Assembly: GCF_003590335.1 (NCBI RefSeq) | Contig: NZ_MIET01000023.1 | Span: 104,264-168,263, forward strand | Reading direction: 5' to 3' | Source of the DNA: Pseudoalteromonas sp. MSK9-3 | Lineage (GTDB): Bacteria > Pseudomonadota > Gammaproteobacteria > Enterobacterales > Alteromonadaceae | DNA: 64,000 nt | Shown here: one piece after another, positions 10,952 through 19,685 of the stretch | Layout: the number at the start of each line of letters is the position of its first letter | Numbering within the stretch: the first letter of the stretch is position 1 | Notes under the pieces: generated by a model | The model's database searches: none | Told to the model about the DNA's origin: nothing | The model's input: the letters and a program-made list of their open reading frames with translations, nothing else | Program-made: the position numbers and the translations under genes

Positions 10952-12184
10952 ATGTTTGATATAATGGAACAACACAGCGAAGAAGCTGTTATTAAAGTTA
11001 TTGGTGTAGGTGGCGGTGGTGGTAATGCCGTTGAGCACATGGTTAAACAAGAGATCGAAGGTGTGCGATTTGTTGCTGCGAATACGGATGCACAAGCATT
11101 ACGTAAATCATCTGCAGATATTACAGTGCAGCTTGGTACACAGATCACTTCTGGTTTAGGTGCAGGTGCGAACCCTGAAGTGGGTCGTAAATCTGCTGAA
11201 GAAGACATCGAAACGATTAAAACAGCATTAGAAGGTGCTGATATGATCTTTATTGCTGCTGGTATGGGCGGTGGTACAGGTACAGGTGCAGCACCTGTTG
11301 TTGCTCGCGTAGCCAAAGAGCTTGGTATTTTAACGGTTGCGGTAGTGACTCGACCTTTTGATCTTGAAGGCAAAAAGCGTATGGCTGCTGCGGATCAAGG
11401 TATTGGTGAATTGTCAGAAATTGTAGATTCACTCATTACAATTCCAAACAATAAATTACTGAAAGTATTAGGTAAAGGCACTACATTACTAGATGCCTTT
11501 GCAAAGGCAAATGACGTACTTTACGGTGCGGTGCAAGGTATTGCTGAATTAATAACGCGTTCAGGATTGATCAATGTGGATTTCGCCGACGTAAGAACAG
11601 TTATGTCAGCAATGGGTACCGCAATGATGGGAACAGCTTCTGCGTCTGGTCCAGATCGTGCTCAAGAAGCCGCTGAAGCAGCTATTTCAAGCCCATTATT
11701 AGAAGATGTTGATTTAACAGGTGCAAAAGGTATCTTGGTTAATATCACAGCGGGTATGGATATCACTATAGAAGAATTTGAGATTGTCGGTAATCATGTA
11801 AAGGCTTTGGCATCAGAAAACGCAACGGTTGTTGTGGGTGCTGTCATTGATCCTGAAATGAGCGACGAACTACGAGTGACTGTGGTTGCGACAGGTCTGG
11901 GTGGTGAGCGCAGACCTCAGTTTGGTATTGTAGATAATGGCTTTAAAAAAGCTGCGGGTGGCGACACAGCAAGTACTGCAACCAGTCAATCTGCAGGGAT
12001 GTTTGTACCGAGCTTTACACAGTCAGACGCGGCACAAGAAACGGCACCGAGTACTGTAAGTACAGCACAAACGAGCAATGTGCCTGCGCCAGAAAGTCAA
12101 GCTACAGCGAAACCTGCTGAGCAGGACAAAGAGAAAGGGGATTACTTTGACATCCCTGCATTTTTACGCAAACAGTCAGACTAA
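10952..12184 (+). CDS. ftsZ: Cell division GTPase FtsZ
   Basis: Tubulin-like GTPase that forms the Z-ring. The 410-residue protein has the N-terminal [11 protein letters not shown] loop, the tubulin signature [10 protein letters not shown] near residues 105-114, the T7 catalytic loop region ([20 protein letters not shown]), a C-terminal domain, a Thr/Ala/Gln-rich disordered linker (about residues 325-395), and the conserved terminal peptide [13 protein letters not shown] that binds FtsA and ZipA. No hairpin terminator follows; the intergenic region instead carries the lpxC promoter. Confidence 0.98.
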   Translation: MFDIMEQHSEEAVIKVIGVGGGGGNAVEHMVKQEIEGVRFVAANTDAQALRKSSADITVQLGTQITSGLGAGANPEVGRKSAEEDIETIKTALEGADMIFIAAGMGGGTGTGAAPVVARVAKELGILTVAVVTRPFDLEGKKRMAAADQGIGELSEIVDSLITIPNNKLLKVLGKGTTLLDAFAKANDVLYGAVQGIAELITRSGLINVDFADVRTVMSAMGTAMMGTASASGPDRAQEAAEAAISSPLLEDVDLTGAKGILVNITAGMDITIEEFEIVGNHVKALASENATVVVGAVIDPEMSDELRVTVVATGLGGERRPQFGIVDNGFKKAAGGDTASTATSQSAGMFVPSFTQSDAAQETAPSTVSTAQTSNVPAPESQATAKPAEQDKEKGDYFDIPAFLRKQSD

Positions 12185-12204
12185 ACTGGCTGTTAATTAA
12201 ACAA

Positions 12205-12233
12205 TTGGCAGGTGGTCGTATCTGTGATACAAT
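12205..12233 (+). promoter_or_regulatory. Predicted sigma-70 promoter of lpxC
   Basis: TTGGCA at 12205-12210 and TACAAT at 12228-12233 are separated by 17 bases, and a TG one base upstream of the -10 makes it an extended -10 promoter. Transcription would start near 12240 and give a leader of about 30 nt before lpxC. This would let lpxC be expressed independently of ftsZ. Position and consensus fit are seen directly; activity is inferred. Confidence 0.7.
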
Positions 12234-12268
12234 CCTCCGTCTAAGTGTAATTTGAAGTAGGCGAAGCT

Positions 12269-13180
12269 ATGATTAAACAACGTACAATTGCTGAAGTTGT
12301 TAAAGCAACAGGTGTCGGGCTTCACAAGGGTGAAAAAGTTACGATCACTCTCCGACCCGCGAGCGAAAATACCGGAGTGGTATTTCGCCGCGTTGATCTT
12401 GACCCTGTGGTGGATTTTGAAACCACACCTGATGCTGTTGGTGATACGCAATTATGTACGTGTTTAACAAACAAAGACGGAATTCGTCTTTCGACTACTG
12501 AGCATTTGATCGCGGCTGTTGCTGCACTGGGTATTGATAACCTAGTGGTAGAGTTAGACAGTGCTGAAGTGCCGATAATGGACGGGAGTGCATTACCGTT
12601 TATTTATTTATTGCAAAAAGGCGGCATTAAAGAGCAAAACGTCGCGAAGCGTTTTATTCGTATCAAAGAAAAGGTCCGTGTGGAAGACGGTGATAAGTGG
12701 GCTGAGATCACCCCTTATGATGGTTTCCATATTGACTTTGAAATTGCGTTTGACCACCCAGCAATTAATGACAGTCGTCAGCGTATAGGCCTTGATATTA
12801 CAGCGCAAAGTTTTACTGAAGAAATTAGTAGAGCACGCACCTTTGGGTTTATGAAAGACATCGAATACATGCATGCCAATAATCTAGCGCTGGGCGGTAG
12901 TATGGATAACGCGGTTGTATTGGATGAATATAAAGTATTAAATCCAAACGGGCTGCGCTATTCAGATGAATTTGTGAAGCATAAAATACTCGATTGTGTT
13001 GGTGATATGTTTATGGCTGGCCATAACATTTTAGGTAAAATCACTTGCTACAAGTCAGGTCATGGCCTTAATAATAAGCTGTTACGTGAGATTATGGCAT
13101 CAGAAACCGCGTGGGAATGGGCTACCTTTGAAGAGCCTATTAGCATGCCAGCACCTGGTATGGAAGTGACCACTGCATGA
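12269..13180 (+). CDS. lpxC: UDP-3-O-acyl-N-acetylglucosamine deacetylase LpxC
   Basis: Zinc amidase that catalyses the committed step of lipid A synthesis in the cytoplasm. The 303-residue protein begins like E. coli LpxC ([21 protein letters not shown]) and keeps the zinc ligands at the same numbering: His79 (TEHLIAA), His238 and Asp242 (HKILDCVGD). [11 protein letters not shown] follows near the C-terminus. The gene sits in the conserved place after ftsZ. It has its own promoter (12205-12233) and is followed by a strong terminator shared with the convergent dciA. Confidence 0.98.
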   Translation: MIKQRTIAEVVKATGVGLHKGEKVTITLRPASENTGVVFRRVDLDPVVDFETTPDAVGDTQLCTCLTNKDGIRLSTTEHLIAAVAALGIDNLVVELDSAEVPIMDGSALPFIYLLQKGGIKEQNVAKRFIRIKEKVRVEDGDKWAEITPYDGFHIDFEIAFDHPAINDSRQRIGLDITAQSFTEEISRARTFGFMKDIEYMHANNLALGGSMDNAVVLDEYKVLNPNGLRYSDEFVKHKILDCVGDMFMAGHNILGKITCYKSGHGLNNKLLREIMASETAWEWATFEEPISMPAPGMEVTTA

Positions 13181-13200
13181 ACGGAAAAAAATTCTAAAAA

Positions 13201-13225
13201 ATGACGCGATAGCGTCATTTTTTTT
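13201..13225 (+). terminator. Rho-independent terminator after lpxC, overlapping the end of dciA
   Basis: A 7-bp stem ATGACGC/GCGTCAT with a 4-base loop (13201-13218) is preceded by an A-run and followed by eight Ts, so it can work in both directions between the convergent lpxC and dciA. The dciA stop codon (13215-13217) lies inside the right arm. Confidence 0.85.
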
Positions 13226-13709
13226 GCTTATTTTTCTGCGCGTGTTGAGCGAGTTTTAATAATTTAGCTTGTAGGCTGGGTGGGGCATTCCCTGCGATTT
13301 CAGTTAGCTGCTGTGCTGTTTGTGCGCTCATAACTCGACCCTCGCTCTGTTTTTCAGGGCGAATTTGGTCATCTCGTTTAGGCGTTAATCGTTGCTGTGC
13401 TTCGGGGTTTGTGACGACTTTTACTTGTGCGCACTCTATCATTCCAGCAGCTCTGAATTGAGATAAAATCTCCATTTTTAAGAAGTTTAAACGAGTAGCA
13501 AGGGTGGCTGATGCGGCTTCAATGACCAATGTTCCTTCTCGATAGTTACCAACACGGCACTTCTTAATTAAAACTGGGCCTACGGCACTCTCTAAACAGC
13601 TTTGCCACTGCGCCATCGCTTGCGACTTTTCTGTATAACTGACCATTTTGTTAGACCACTTTCCCATTAACTCATTGAGTTGCTTAGGAGCATACCGATT
13701 CTTTGCCAT
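13215..13709 (-). CDS. dciA: DUF721 / DciA-type replicative helicase loader
   Basis: A 164-residue protein of the DUF721 (DciA) family, which loads the replicative helicase DnaB in bacteria lacking DnaC. The conserved core is visible: WQSCLESAVGPVL near residues 35-47, GTLVIEAASATLATRLNFLK and a following helix (MEILSQFRAAG). The remainder is a basic, Gln/Lys-rich tail ending in KKNKQKK. Location between lpxC and secA on the opposite strand is usual for this family in Vibrio and Alteromonadales, whereas E. coli has secM there. Family membership is from pattern recognition; helicase loading is known for the family only. Confidence 0.85.
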   Translation of the reverse strand: MAKNRYAPKQLNELMGKWSNKMVSYTEKSQAMAQWQSCLESAVGPVLIKKCRVGNYREGTLVIEAASATLATRLNFLKMEILSQFRAAGMIECAQVKVVTNPEAQQRLTPKRDDQIRPEKQSEGRVMSAQTAQQLTEIAGNAPPSLQAKLLKLAQHAQKNKQKK

Positions 13710-14113
13710 TGTTATTTTTCAAAGTCTACGAAACACATCTCCTAGTATAGCGGTGCCGGAAAATGAACAACAGTTAAATAAAAGCAGGAAGCTTGATTTA
13801 TCGCTAAATATCACCATATCTAAGGTTAATCTCGATTATGTTTCAATTTGTTGCTACATTGGGTATTTGTTGCTAATAGAAATAGCAGCATTGGTTTACG
13901 TAAAGCCGCTTTTTATCAGGAAAACCTCGCTGTTTTGACTTCAATGGTTTGCAGCTACGTAGAGTCTGGTATGATAGGGGTAATAAATTGAATTTGGCAT
14001 ACAGCAAACGCAATTAAGCATTTGTCGCCGACAGGAAGCAGTGCGGCCTCAGTACCCAATGACGTATACGCATAGGTAAGGTCTGCCATCAATAGAGTGA
14101 AAACGGTTTTAAC
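13710..14113 (+). promoter_or_regulatory. dciA-secA intergenic region with a predicted secA promoter
   Basis: These 404 bp hold no convincing gene. An extended -10 element TGGTATGAT (TATGAT at 13970-13975) with TTTGCA at 13948-13953, 16 bases upstream, is the best promoter candidate. It would give a leader of about 130 nt before the secA ATG. The only ATG-initiated frame I see in that leader is six codons long (from 14059), so no SecM-like arrest peptide is present. A divergent promoter for dciA should also lie here but is not obvious. Confidence 0.5.
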
Positions 14114-16822
14114 ATGATAGCTAATATTTTTACCAAGATTTTTGGTAGTCGCAATGACCGCACTATTAAAAACTTAAGAAAGACAGTTGCTTTAATTAAT
14201 GCCTTGGAAGAGCAATATGCAGCTCTGACCGACGAACAACTAAAAGCTAAAACAGCGGAGTTCAGAACGCGTTTCGAGCAAGGCACTAGTTTAGATGATA
14301 TTCTACCTGAAGCATTTGCAACAGTGCGTGAAGCATCAAAGCGTGTTTATAAAATGCGTCATTTCGATGTGCAAATGATTGGTGGTATTGTGCTTCACCA
14401 AGGCCGAATCTCTGAAATGCGTACCGGTGAAGGTAAAACGCTAACCGCGACGTTACCCGCTTATCTAAATGGTTTAACGGGGAAGGGCGTTCACGTCATC
14501 ACTGTAAACGACTACTTAGCTAAGCGTGATGCAGAAACAAACCGTTCATTATTTGAATTTTTAGGGTTGAGTGTTGGCTGTAATGTACCTGGCATGATGC
14601 CGGAGCAAAAAAAGCAAGCTTACTCAGCGGATATCACGTACGGAACCAACAATGAATTTGGTTTTGATTACTTACGTGACAACATGGCATTCAGTATAGA
14701 AGAGCGAGTTCAACGTCCTCTTTATTATGCGGTCGTGGATGAAGTGGATTCAATTTTGATTGATGAAGCGCGTACACCGCTCATTATTTCAGGCCCAGCT
14801 GAAGACAGCTCAGCGCTCTATACGCAAATAAATAAAATTGTCCCTTCTCTTATTTTACAAGATAAAGAAGATGAAGAAGGCATTGAAGGCGATGGCGATT
14901 TCACAATTGATGAAAAATCAAAGCAAGTTCATTTAACGGAACGTGGTCAAGTCAATGTCGAAGAATTATTGCTTGAACATAAGCTTATTGAAGAAGGTGA
15001 TTCACTTTATTCAGCAGCAAGCATCACGTTATTAAGCCATGTCTACGCCGCACTTCGCGCGCACAAGTTGTATCAAAAAGACGTTGATTATGTAGTCAAA
15101 GACAATGAAGTCATTATTGTTGATGAACATACCGGTCGTACAATGGAAGGGCGTCGCTGGTCTGAAGGCCTACATCAGGCGGTAGAAGCGAAAGAAGGTG
15201 TTCGTATTCAAAACGAAAACCAAACGCTGGCCTCTATTACTTTCCAGAACTACTTCAGAATTTATGACAAGTTAGCGGGTATGACAGGTACCGCGGATAC
15301 TGAAGCATTCGAATTTCAATCAATTTATGGCTTAGACACGGTTGTTATTCCTACAAACAAACCGATGGTTCGTGATGATAGAGCTGATTTAGTTTATCTG
15401 ACACAAGAAGAGAAATTTGAAGCCATTCTTGAGGATATCAAAGGATGTCAGGAGCGTGGTCAACCTGTTCTTGTTGGTACCGTTTCGATTGAAAGCTCTG
15501 AGTACTTATCGCATTTCTTACGTAAAGAGAAAATTGAGCATAATGTTCTAAATGCTAAGTTCCATGAACAAGAAGCCGATATTGTTGCAGATGCGGGTTT
15601 ACCGGGTAAAGTGACTATTGCAACTAACATGGCCGGTCGTGGTACCGATATTGTACTCGGTGGTAATTGGCAGAGTGATCTTGCTAAATTAGACAATCCA
15701 TCAGAAGACAAAATTGCGCAAGTGAAAAGCAAGTGGCAAGAAACGCACGATGCTGTATTAGCCGCTGGCGGTTTACACATTATAGGTACTGAGCGTCATG
15801 AATCACGCCGTATAGATAATCAGCTTCGAGGCCGTTCGGGTCGTCAAGGTGATGCGGGTTCAAGCCGTTTCTATTTATCAATGGATGATGCGCTGATGCG
15901 TATTTTCGCTGGTGAGCGCATGACAAACATGATGCGTAAGCTAGGGATGCAGCGTGGTGAAGCCATTGAACACCCTTGGGTGAATCGTGCAATTGAAAAC
16001 GCACAACGCAAAGTGGAAGCGCGTAACTTTGATATTCGTAAGCAATTACTTGAATACGATGATGTTGCGAATGATCAGCGTCGTGTAGTGTACGAGCAGC
16101 GAAATGAATTGCTTGAAGAAGGCGACATTTCAGAAACCATTAATGCTATTCGCAGCGATGTGCTCAATGGCACCATCGATCAGTTTATTCCACCGCAGAG
16201 TCTTGCGGAGATGTGGGATATTAAAGGGCTGGAAGAGCGTATTAAAGGTGATTTTCTTATCGAGCTGCCAATTGAAAAGTGGTTGGCTGATGATGAGAAA
16301 CTGTATGAAGAGAAGCTGCGTGACCGCATAAATGAAGAAGTCGAGCAATCATACAAAGATAAAGAGCAAATGGTTGGCCCTGATGTGTTACGTCAGTTTG
16401 AAAAGGCAATCATGCTACAAAGCCTTGATCAACACTGGAAAGATCACTTAGCGGCGATGGATCATCTGCGTCAAGGTATTCATTTACGCGGCTATGCACA
16501 GAAAAACCCTAAACAAGAATATAAGCGTGAGTCTTTTGAGCTATTTTCTGAAATGCTTGAAAACTTGAAAGTAGATGTTGTCGGGATCCTTAGTAAAGTA
16601 CAGGTGCGTGCTGAAGAAGATGTTGAGAAAGTTGAACAGCAACATCGTCGCAGTGAGCAAGCACCTAAAGAGTATCAACATGCTGAAGCGGAACATGTTG
16701 GTGGCGAAGTACCTGAAGGTGTGGCTGTTGCTGCAAGAACGGATGTTAAGGTGGGCAGAAACGAAGCGTGTCCTTGTAAATCAGGCAAAAAATTTAAACA
16801 ATGTTGTGGTAAATTAAAGTAG
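14114..16822 (+). CDS. secA: Preprotein translocase ATPase SecA
   Basis: Motor ATPase that drives unfolded preproteins through SecYEG. The 902-residue protein has Walker [17 protein letters not shown] near residue 102, the [16 protein letters not shown]alker B region, [24 protein letters not shown] and the helicase motif [17 protein letters not shown]. The scaffold and wing domains follow, and then a C-terminal zinc finger [13 protein letters not shown] that in the family binds SecB and lipids. A 130-nt leader precedes it; a terminator and mutT follow, as in E. coli. Confidence 0.98.
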   Translation: MIANIFTKIFGSRNDRTIKNLRKTVALINALEEQYAALTDEQLKAKTAEFRTRFEQGTSLDDILPEAFATVREASKRVYKMRHFDVQMIGGIVLHQGRISEMRTGEGKTLTATLPAYLNGLTGKGVHVITVNDYLAKRDAETNRSLFEFLGLSVGCNVPGMMPEQKKQAYSADITYGTNNEFGFDYLRDNMAFSIEERVQRPLYYAVVDEVDSILIDEARTPLIISGPAEDSSALYTQINKIVPSLILQDKEDEEGIEGDGDFTIDEKSKQVHLTERGQVNVEELLLEHKLIEEGDSLYSAASITLLSHVYAALRAHKLYQKDVDYVVKDNEVIIVDEHTGRTMEGRRWSEGLHQAVEAKEGVRIQNENQTLASITFQNYFRIYDKLAGMTGTADTEAFEFQSIYGLDTVVIPTNKPMVRDDRADLVYLTQEEKFEAILEDIKGCQERGQPVLVGTVSIESSEYLSHFLRKEKIEHNVLNAKFHEQEADIVADAGLPGKVTIATNMAGRGTDIVLGGNWQSDLAKLDNPSEDKIAQVKSKWQETHDAVLAAGGLHIIGTERHESRRIDNQLRGRSGRQGDAGSSRFYLSMDDALMRIFAGERMTNMMRKLGMQRGEAIEHPWVNRAIENAQRKVEARNFDIRKQLLEYDDVANDQRRVVYEQRNELLEEGDISETINAIRSDVLNGTIDQFIPPQSLAEMWDIKGLEERIKGDFLIELPIEKWLADDEKLYEEKLRDRINEEVEQSYKDKEQMVGPDVLRQFEKAIMLQSLDQHWKDHLAAMDHLRQGIHLRGYAQKNPKQEYKRESFELFSEMLENLKVDVVGILSKVQVRAEEDVEKVEQQHRRSEQAPKEYQHAEAEHVGGEVPEGVAVAARTDVKVGRNEACPCKSGKKFKQCCGKLK

Positions 16823-16844
16823 CCATATACATTATTGTTTTAGG

Positions 16845-16873
16845 AAAAAGCGACTCTCGAGTCGCTTTTTTTA
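16845..16873 (+). terminator. Rho-independent terminator after secA
   Basis: An 11-bp perfect stem (AAAAAGCGACT / AGTCGCTTTTT) with loop CTCG lies at 16845-16870 and is followed by more Ts. It stands 22 nt after the secA stop and 17 nt before the mutT ATG, so mutT may depend on read-through or a nearby promoter. Confidence 0.85.
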
Positions 16874-16889
16874 TCGGAGAATTATTAGC

Positions 16890-17282
16890 ATGAAAAAAGT
16901 TGTTGAAGTTGCTGTTGGGGTTATAAAGGCAAACAATAAAATCTTTATTAGTAAACGTCATGACGGGCAGCACCAAGGTGGTTTATGGGAATTCCCTGGT
17001 GGTAAAATCGAAGCGGGCGAAACGGTATTTGATGCGCTAAAGAGAGAGTTAAAAGAAGAAGTTAATATTAATGTCGTAAGCTCTATTGAGCTACAAGTAA
17101 TAGAGCATGATTATACTGATAAGTCAGTGCGATTGATGGTGCATATAGTCGAAGATTTCACTGGCGAAGCGAAAGGGTTAGAGTCACAAGTTTGCCAATG
17201 GGTAGATATTAACGAATTGACTAATTATGACTTTCCAGAAGCAAATCAGGAGATTATCAGCCGCCTCCACACTACTATTTAA
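16890..17282 (+). CDS. mutT: 8-oxo-dGTP diphosphatase MutT (Nudix hydrolase)
   Basis: Small cytoplasmic Nudix hydrolase of 130 residues that removes 8-oxo-dGTP from the nucleotide pool. The Nudix box GX5EX7REUXEEXGU is present at residues 38-60 (GKIEAGETVFDALKRELKEE), with Val replacing the usual Gly near its end. FISKRHDGQHQGGLWEFPGG precedes it, as in E. coli MutT. Gene order secA-mutT is conserved in gammaproteobacteria, which supports MutT over other Nudix enzymes. A GGAG ribosome-binding site lies upstream. Confidence 0.92.
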   Translation: MKKVVEVAVGVIKANNKIFISKRHDGQHQGGLWEFPGGKIEAGETVFDALKRELKEEVNINVVSSIELQVIEHDYTDKSVRLMVHIVEDFTGEAKGLESQVCQWVDINELTNYDFPEANQEIISRLHTTI

Positions 17283-17399
17283 AATAAATGCTAATGAACA
17301 TATATTTTTTGCCACTGATAGTCGGTTTTACAATGAGAAGGTTGTTTATTATGAGTGTCGGGGTTTATTATTAATAAAAATGTTAAATGGAATGATTTT

Positions 17400-19469
17400 A
17401 TGAAAAATGCCTCGTTAGCGGCGCTGGGTGTTGCACTCGCATTAGGTTTGAGCGGCTGTAGTGAGCCCCCTGTTGAAAATAATGCATCAAAAGCTGTGGC
17501 TGAACAGCCACAACCTACGCTCATTTCTGGCATTGAATTAGCCAATATGGACAAGTCGGTACGCGCACAAGATGACTTTTATTACCATGTAAATGGCAAT
17601 TGGCTTAAAACGACAGAAATACCGGCTGATAAATCAAACTATGGGTCATTTACTGCGTTGTATGATGACTCGCAAAAAGCGTTACGTACTGTTTTAGAGA
17701 GCGCCGTTCAGAATGCTTCTATGGAACAAAGTGATGATGAGCGTAAGCTTGCAGGTTTTTATAGTAGTTATCTTGATGAAACGGCCAGAGAAGAGTTGGC
17801 ATTAGCGCCCTTAAAGCCTTACTTAGAGCCGGTAAAAACGCTGAAAGATAAAGCCCAATTGCCTAATGTTATGGCCAAGTTGCTACTTCAAGGTGGAACC
17901 AACCCATTTGCTTGGTATGTAAATAATGACGCAAAGAATTCTAGTGAGAATGCGCTCTATTTATATCAAAGCGGTTTAGGGTTACCTGACCGTGATTATT
18001 ATTTAAAAGACAGTGACAAGTTTACCAATATTAGAGCGCAGTACGCGCAATATATAGAACAAGTATTACTTCGCACCGGTGAACAAAAGCCCAAAGCCGC
18101 TGCTGCGCGCATCCTAAAGCTGGAAACGGCAATAGCGACTGCACAGTGGTCGAGAGTAGCAAGTCGTGATGCCACAAAAAGCTATAATAAGCTGTCGTTA
18201 AATGACGCCAATGCATTGATCCCCGCATTTGATTTACAAGCCTATTTCTCAGCTGCAGGTTTAAAGGTGAATGAGTTGGTCGTAAACCAACCGTCGTATA
18301 TTGAGCAGTTATCGCAAGTTGTGGGTGAGTATTCTCTGACTACATGGCAGCAGTACCTGACTTTCCACTTTGTAAACAACCATGCCGAGTTATTAAATAA
18401 GGAGATGGTGGACCTGAAGTTTGACTTTTTTGGTAAAACATTACGCGGTGTGCAGGCACAAGCGCCTACATGGAAAAAAGCCGTAGACGCCAGTAATGAA
18501 GTGTTGGGTGAGCTACTGGGGAAAATATATGTAGAAACTTACTTTCCCCCTGAAGCAAAAGCGCGTATGACTGAGTTAGTCGATAATGTCATTAAGGGGT
18601 TCGACTATGCGATTGATGACCTTGAGTGGATGAGCGCAGAAACAAAAGTTGCGGCCAAAGAGAAGTTAAGTAAATTTACCCCTAAGATTGGCTATCCAGA
18701 TAAGTGGCGAGATTATTCTCAATTGCATATTGATGCTGATGATTTACTGGGGAATTATGTTCGTTATACACAGTGGGCTTATGCTGATATGGCCGCTAAA
18801 ATTGGCAAACCAGTAGACCGCTCTGAGTGGTTTATGACACCGCAAACAGTGAATGCTTACTACAACCCTGTAAATAACGAAATTGTTTTTCCTGCTGCTA
18901 TTTTGCAACCTCCTTTTTTCAATCTTGAAGCCGATGATGCCGTTAACTATGGTGCTATTGGCGCTGTAATAGGTCATGAACTAGGGCATGGGTTTGATGA
19001 CCAAGGTGCAAAATATGACGGTGAAGGAAATCTTCGTAATTGGTGGAGTGAGTCTGATTTAAGTCAGTTTGAAAAGCGTGGCAATAAACTGGTTGCACAA
19101 TATGCACAGTTCAAACCATTCGAAGATGCCCATGTCAATGGCGAGTTGACATTAGGTGAGAATATAGGTGATTTGGGCGGTTTGACTGTATCGTACAAAG
19201 CGTATCAGTTAGCTTTAGCTGGTAAAGCTTCACCTGTGATTGATGGTTACACGGGGGAGCAGCGCTTCTTTATGGGCTGGGCACAAATATGGCGTCGTCA
19301 ATATAGAGAGGAAGAGCTTCGCTCTAGGCTGATGACGGACTCTCATTCTCCGAGCCATTATCGTGTCATCGGAGTGTTACCTAATATGCCTGAGTTTTAT
19401 AAAGCGTTTGATGTAAAAGCGGGCGACCAAATGTATATCACGCCAGAAGAGCGCGTTAAAATTTGGTAG
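17400..19469 (+). CDS. M13-family zinc metallopeptidase lipoprotein (PepO/neprilysin-like)
   Basis: Predicted envelope-anchored oligopeptidase of family M13. I chose ATG 17400, which yields a clean lipoprotein signal (MKNASLAALGVALALGLSGC, cleavage before Cys20); an upstream GTG at 17355 would bury it. Of 689 residues, the N-terminal M13 domain begins at DDFYYHVNGNWL. The catalytic domain has NAYYNPVNNEIVFPAAIL, the zinc motif HELGH (His526, Glu527, His530) and GENIGDLGG with the third ligand Glu587 and Asp591. It ends in the family's short C-terminal signature ending in a basic residue and Trp (VKIW). Substrate unknown. It is monocistronic, with a terminator after it. Confidence 0.93.
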   Translation: MKNASLAALGVALALGLSGCSEPPVENNASKAVAEQPQPTLISGIELANMDKSVRAQDDFYYHVNGNWLKTTEIPADKSNYGSFTALYDDSQKALRTVLESAVQNASMEQSDDERKLAGFYSSYLDETAREELALAPLKPYLEPVKTLKDKAQLPNVMAKLLLQGGTNPFAWYVNNDAKNSSENALYLYQSGLGLPDRDYYLKDSDKFTNIRAQYAQYIEQVLLRTGEQKPKAAAARILKLETAIATAQWSRVASRDATKSYNKLSLNDANALIPAFDLQAYFSAAGLKVNELVVNQPSYIEQLSQVVGEYSLTTWQQYLTFHFVNNHAELLNKEMVDLKFDFFGKTLRGVQAQAPTWKKAVDASNEVLGELLGKIYVETYFPPEAKARMTELVDNVIKGFDYAIDDLEWMSAETKVAAKEKLSKFTPKIGYPDKWRDYSQLHIDADDLLGNYVRYTQWAYADMAAKIGKPVDRSEWFMTPQTVNAYYNPVNNEIVFPAAILQPPFFNLEADDAVNYGAIGAVIGHELGHGFDDQGAKYDGEGNLRNWWSESDLSQFEKRGNKLVAQYAQFKPFEDAHVNGELTLGENIGDLGGLTVSYKAYQLALAGKASPVIDGYTGEQRFFMGWAQIWRRQYREEELRSRLMTDSHSPSHYRVIGVLPNMPEFYKAFDVKAGDQMYITPEERVKIW

Positions 19470-19500
19470 CTTCCATACTTTAATAAAATTTAATTGCCAT

Positions 19501-19527
19501 AGCCCACTGTTTAGTGGGCTTTTTTTT
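19501..19527 (+). terminator. Rho-independent terminator after the M13 peptidase gene
   Basis: Stem AGCCCACT / AGTGGGCT with loop GTTT at 19501-19520, followed by a run of Ts to 19527. Confidence 0.85.
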
Positions 19528-19560
19528 AATTATTTTGTAGTTACAGCTTTGTTCAGTAAA

Positions 19561-19580
19561 TATTGATAGCGCTGTCATTT
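19561..19580 (+). promoter_or_regulatory. Palindromic operator upstream of the hexosaminidase gene
   Basis: The 20-bp sequence TATTGATAGCGCTGTCATTT is a near-palindrome centred on GC|GC. Its right half (plus flanking bases) is identical over 15 bp to a second site at 22367-22386 in front of the sugar transporter gene. A possible -10 TATGAT stands at 19590-19595, so the operator would cover the promoter. The form suits a LacI-family repressor; in relatives such a regulator (NagR) controls N-acetylglucosamine genes. The regulator is not in this window. Confidence 0.6.
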
Positions 19581-19685
19581 TTGTTTTTATATGATGAAGC
19601 TAATGTTAATAGTGACTGAACACTTTACGCTCATATTTTAATATCGAATAATTGAGTGTAAAGGTGTTTACCAAGGAGCAAACCA

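Noticed and set aside
10933..11373. 146-residue minus-strand frame
   Set aside because: It lies wholly antisense to ftsZ (and the end of ftsA) and mirrors its Gly/Ala-rich codons.
13648..13938. 96-residue plus-strand open frame between dciA and secA
   Set aside because: It overlaps the start of dciA, has no ribosome-binding site or family motif, and covers the divergent promoter region.
13710..14113. secM homologue
   Set aside because: No open frame of useful length with a signal peptide or arrest motif precedes secA.
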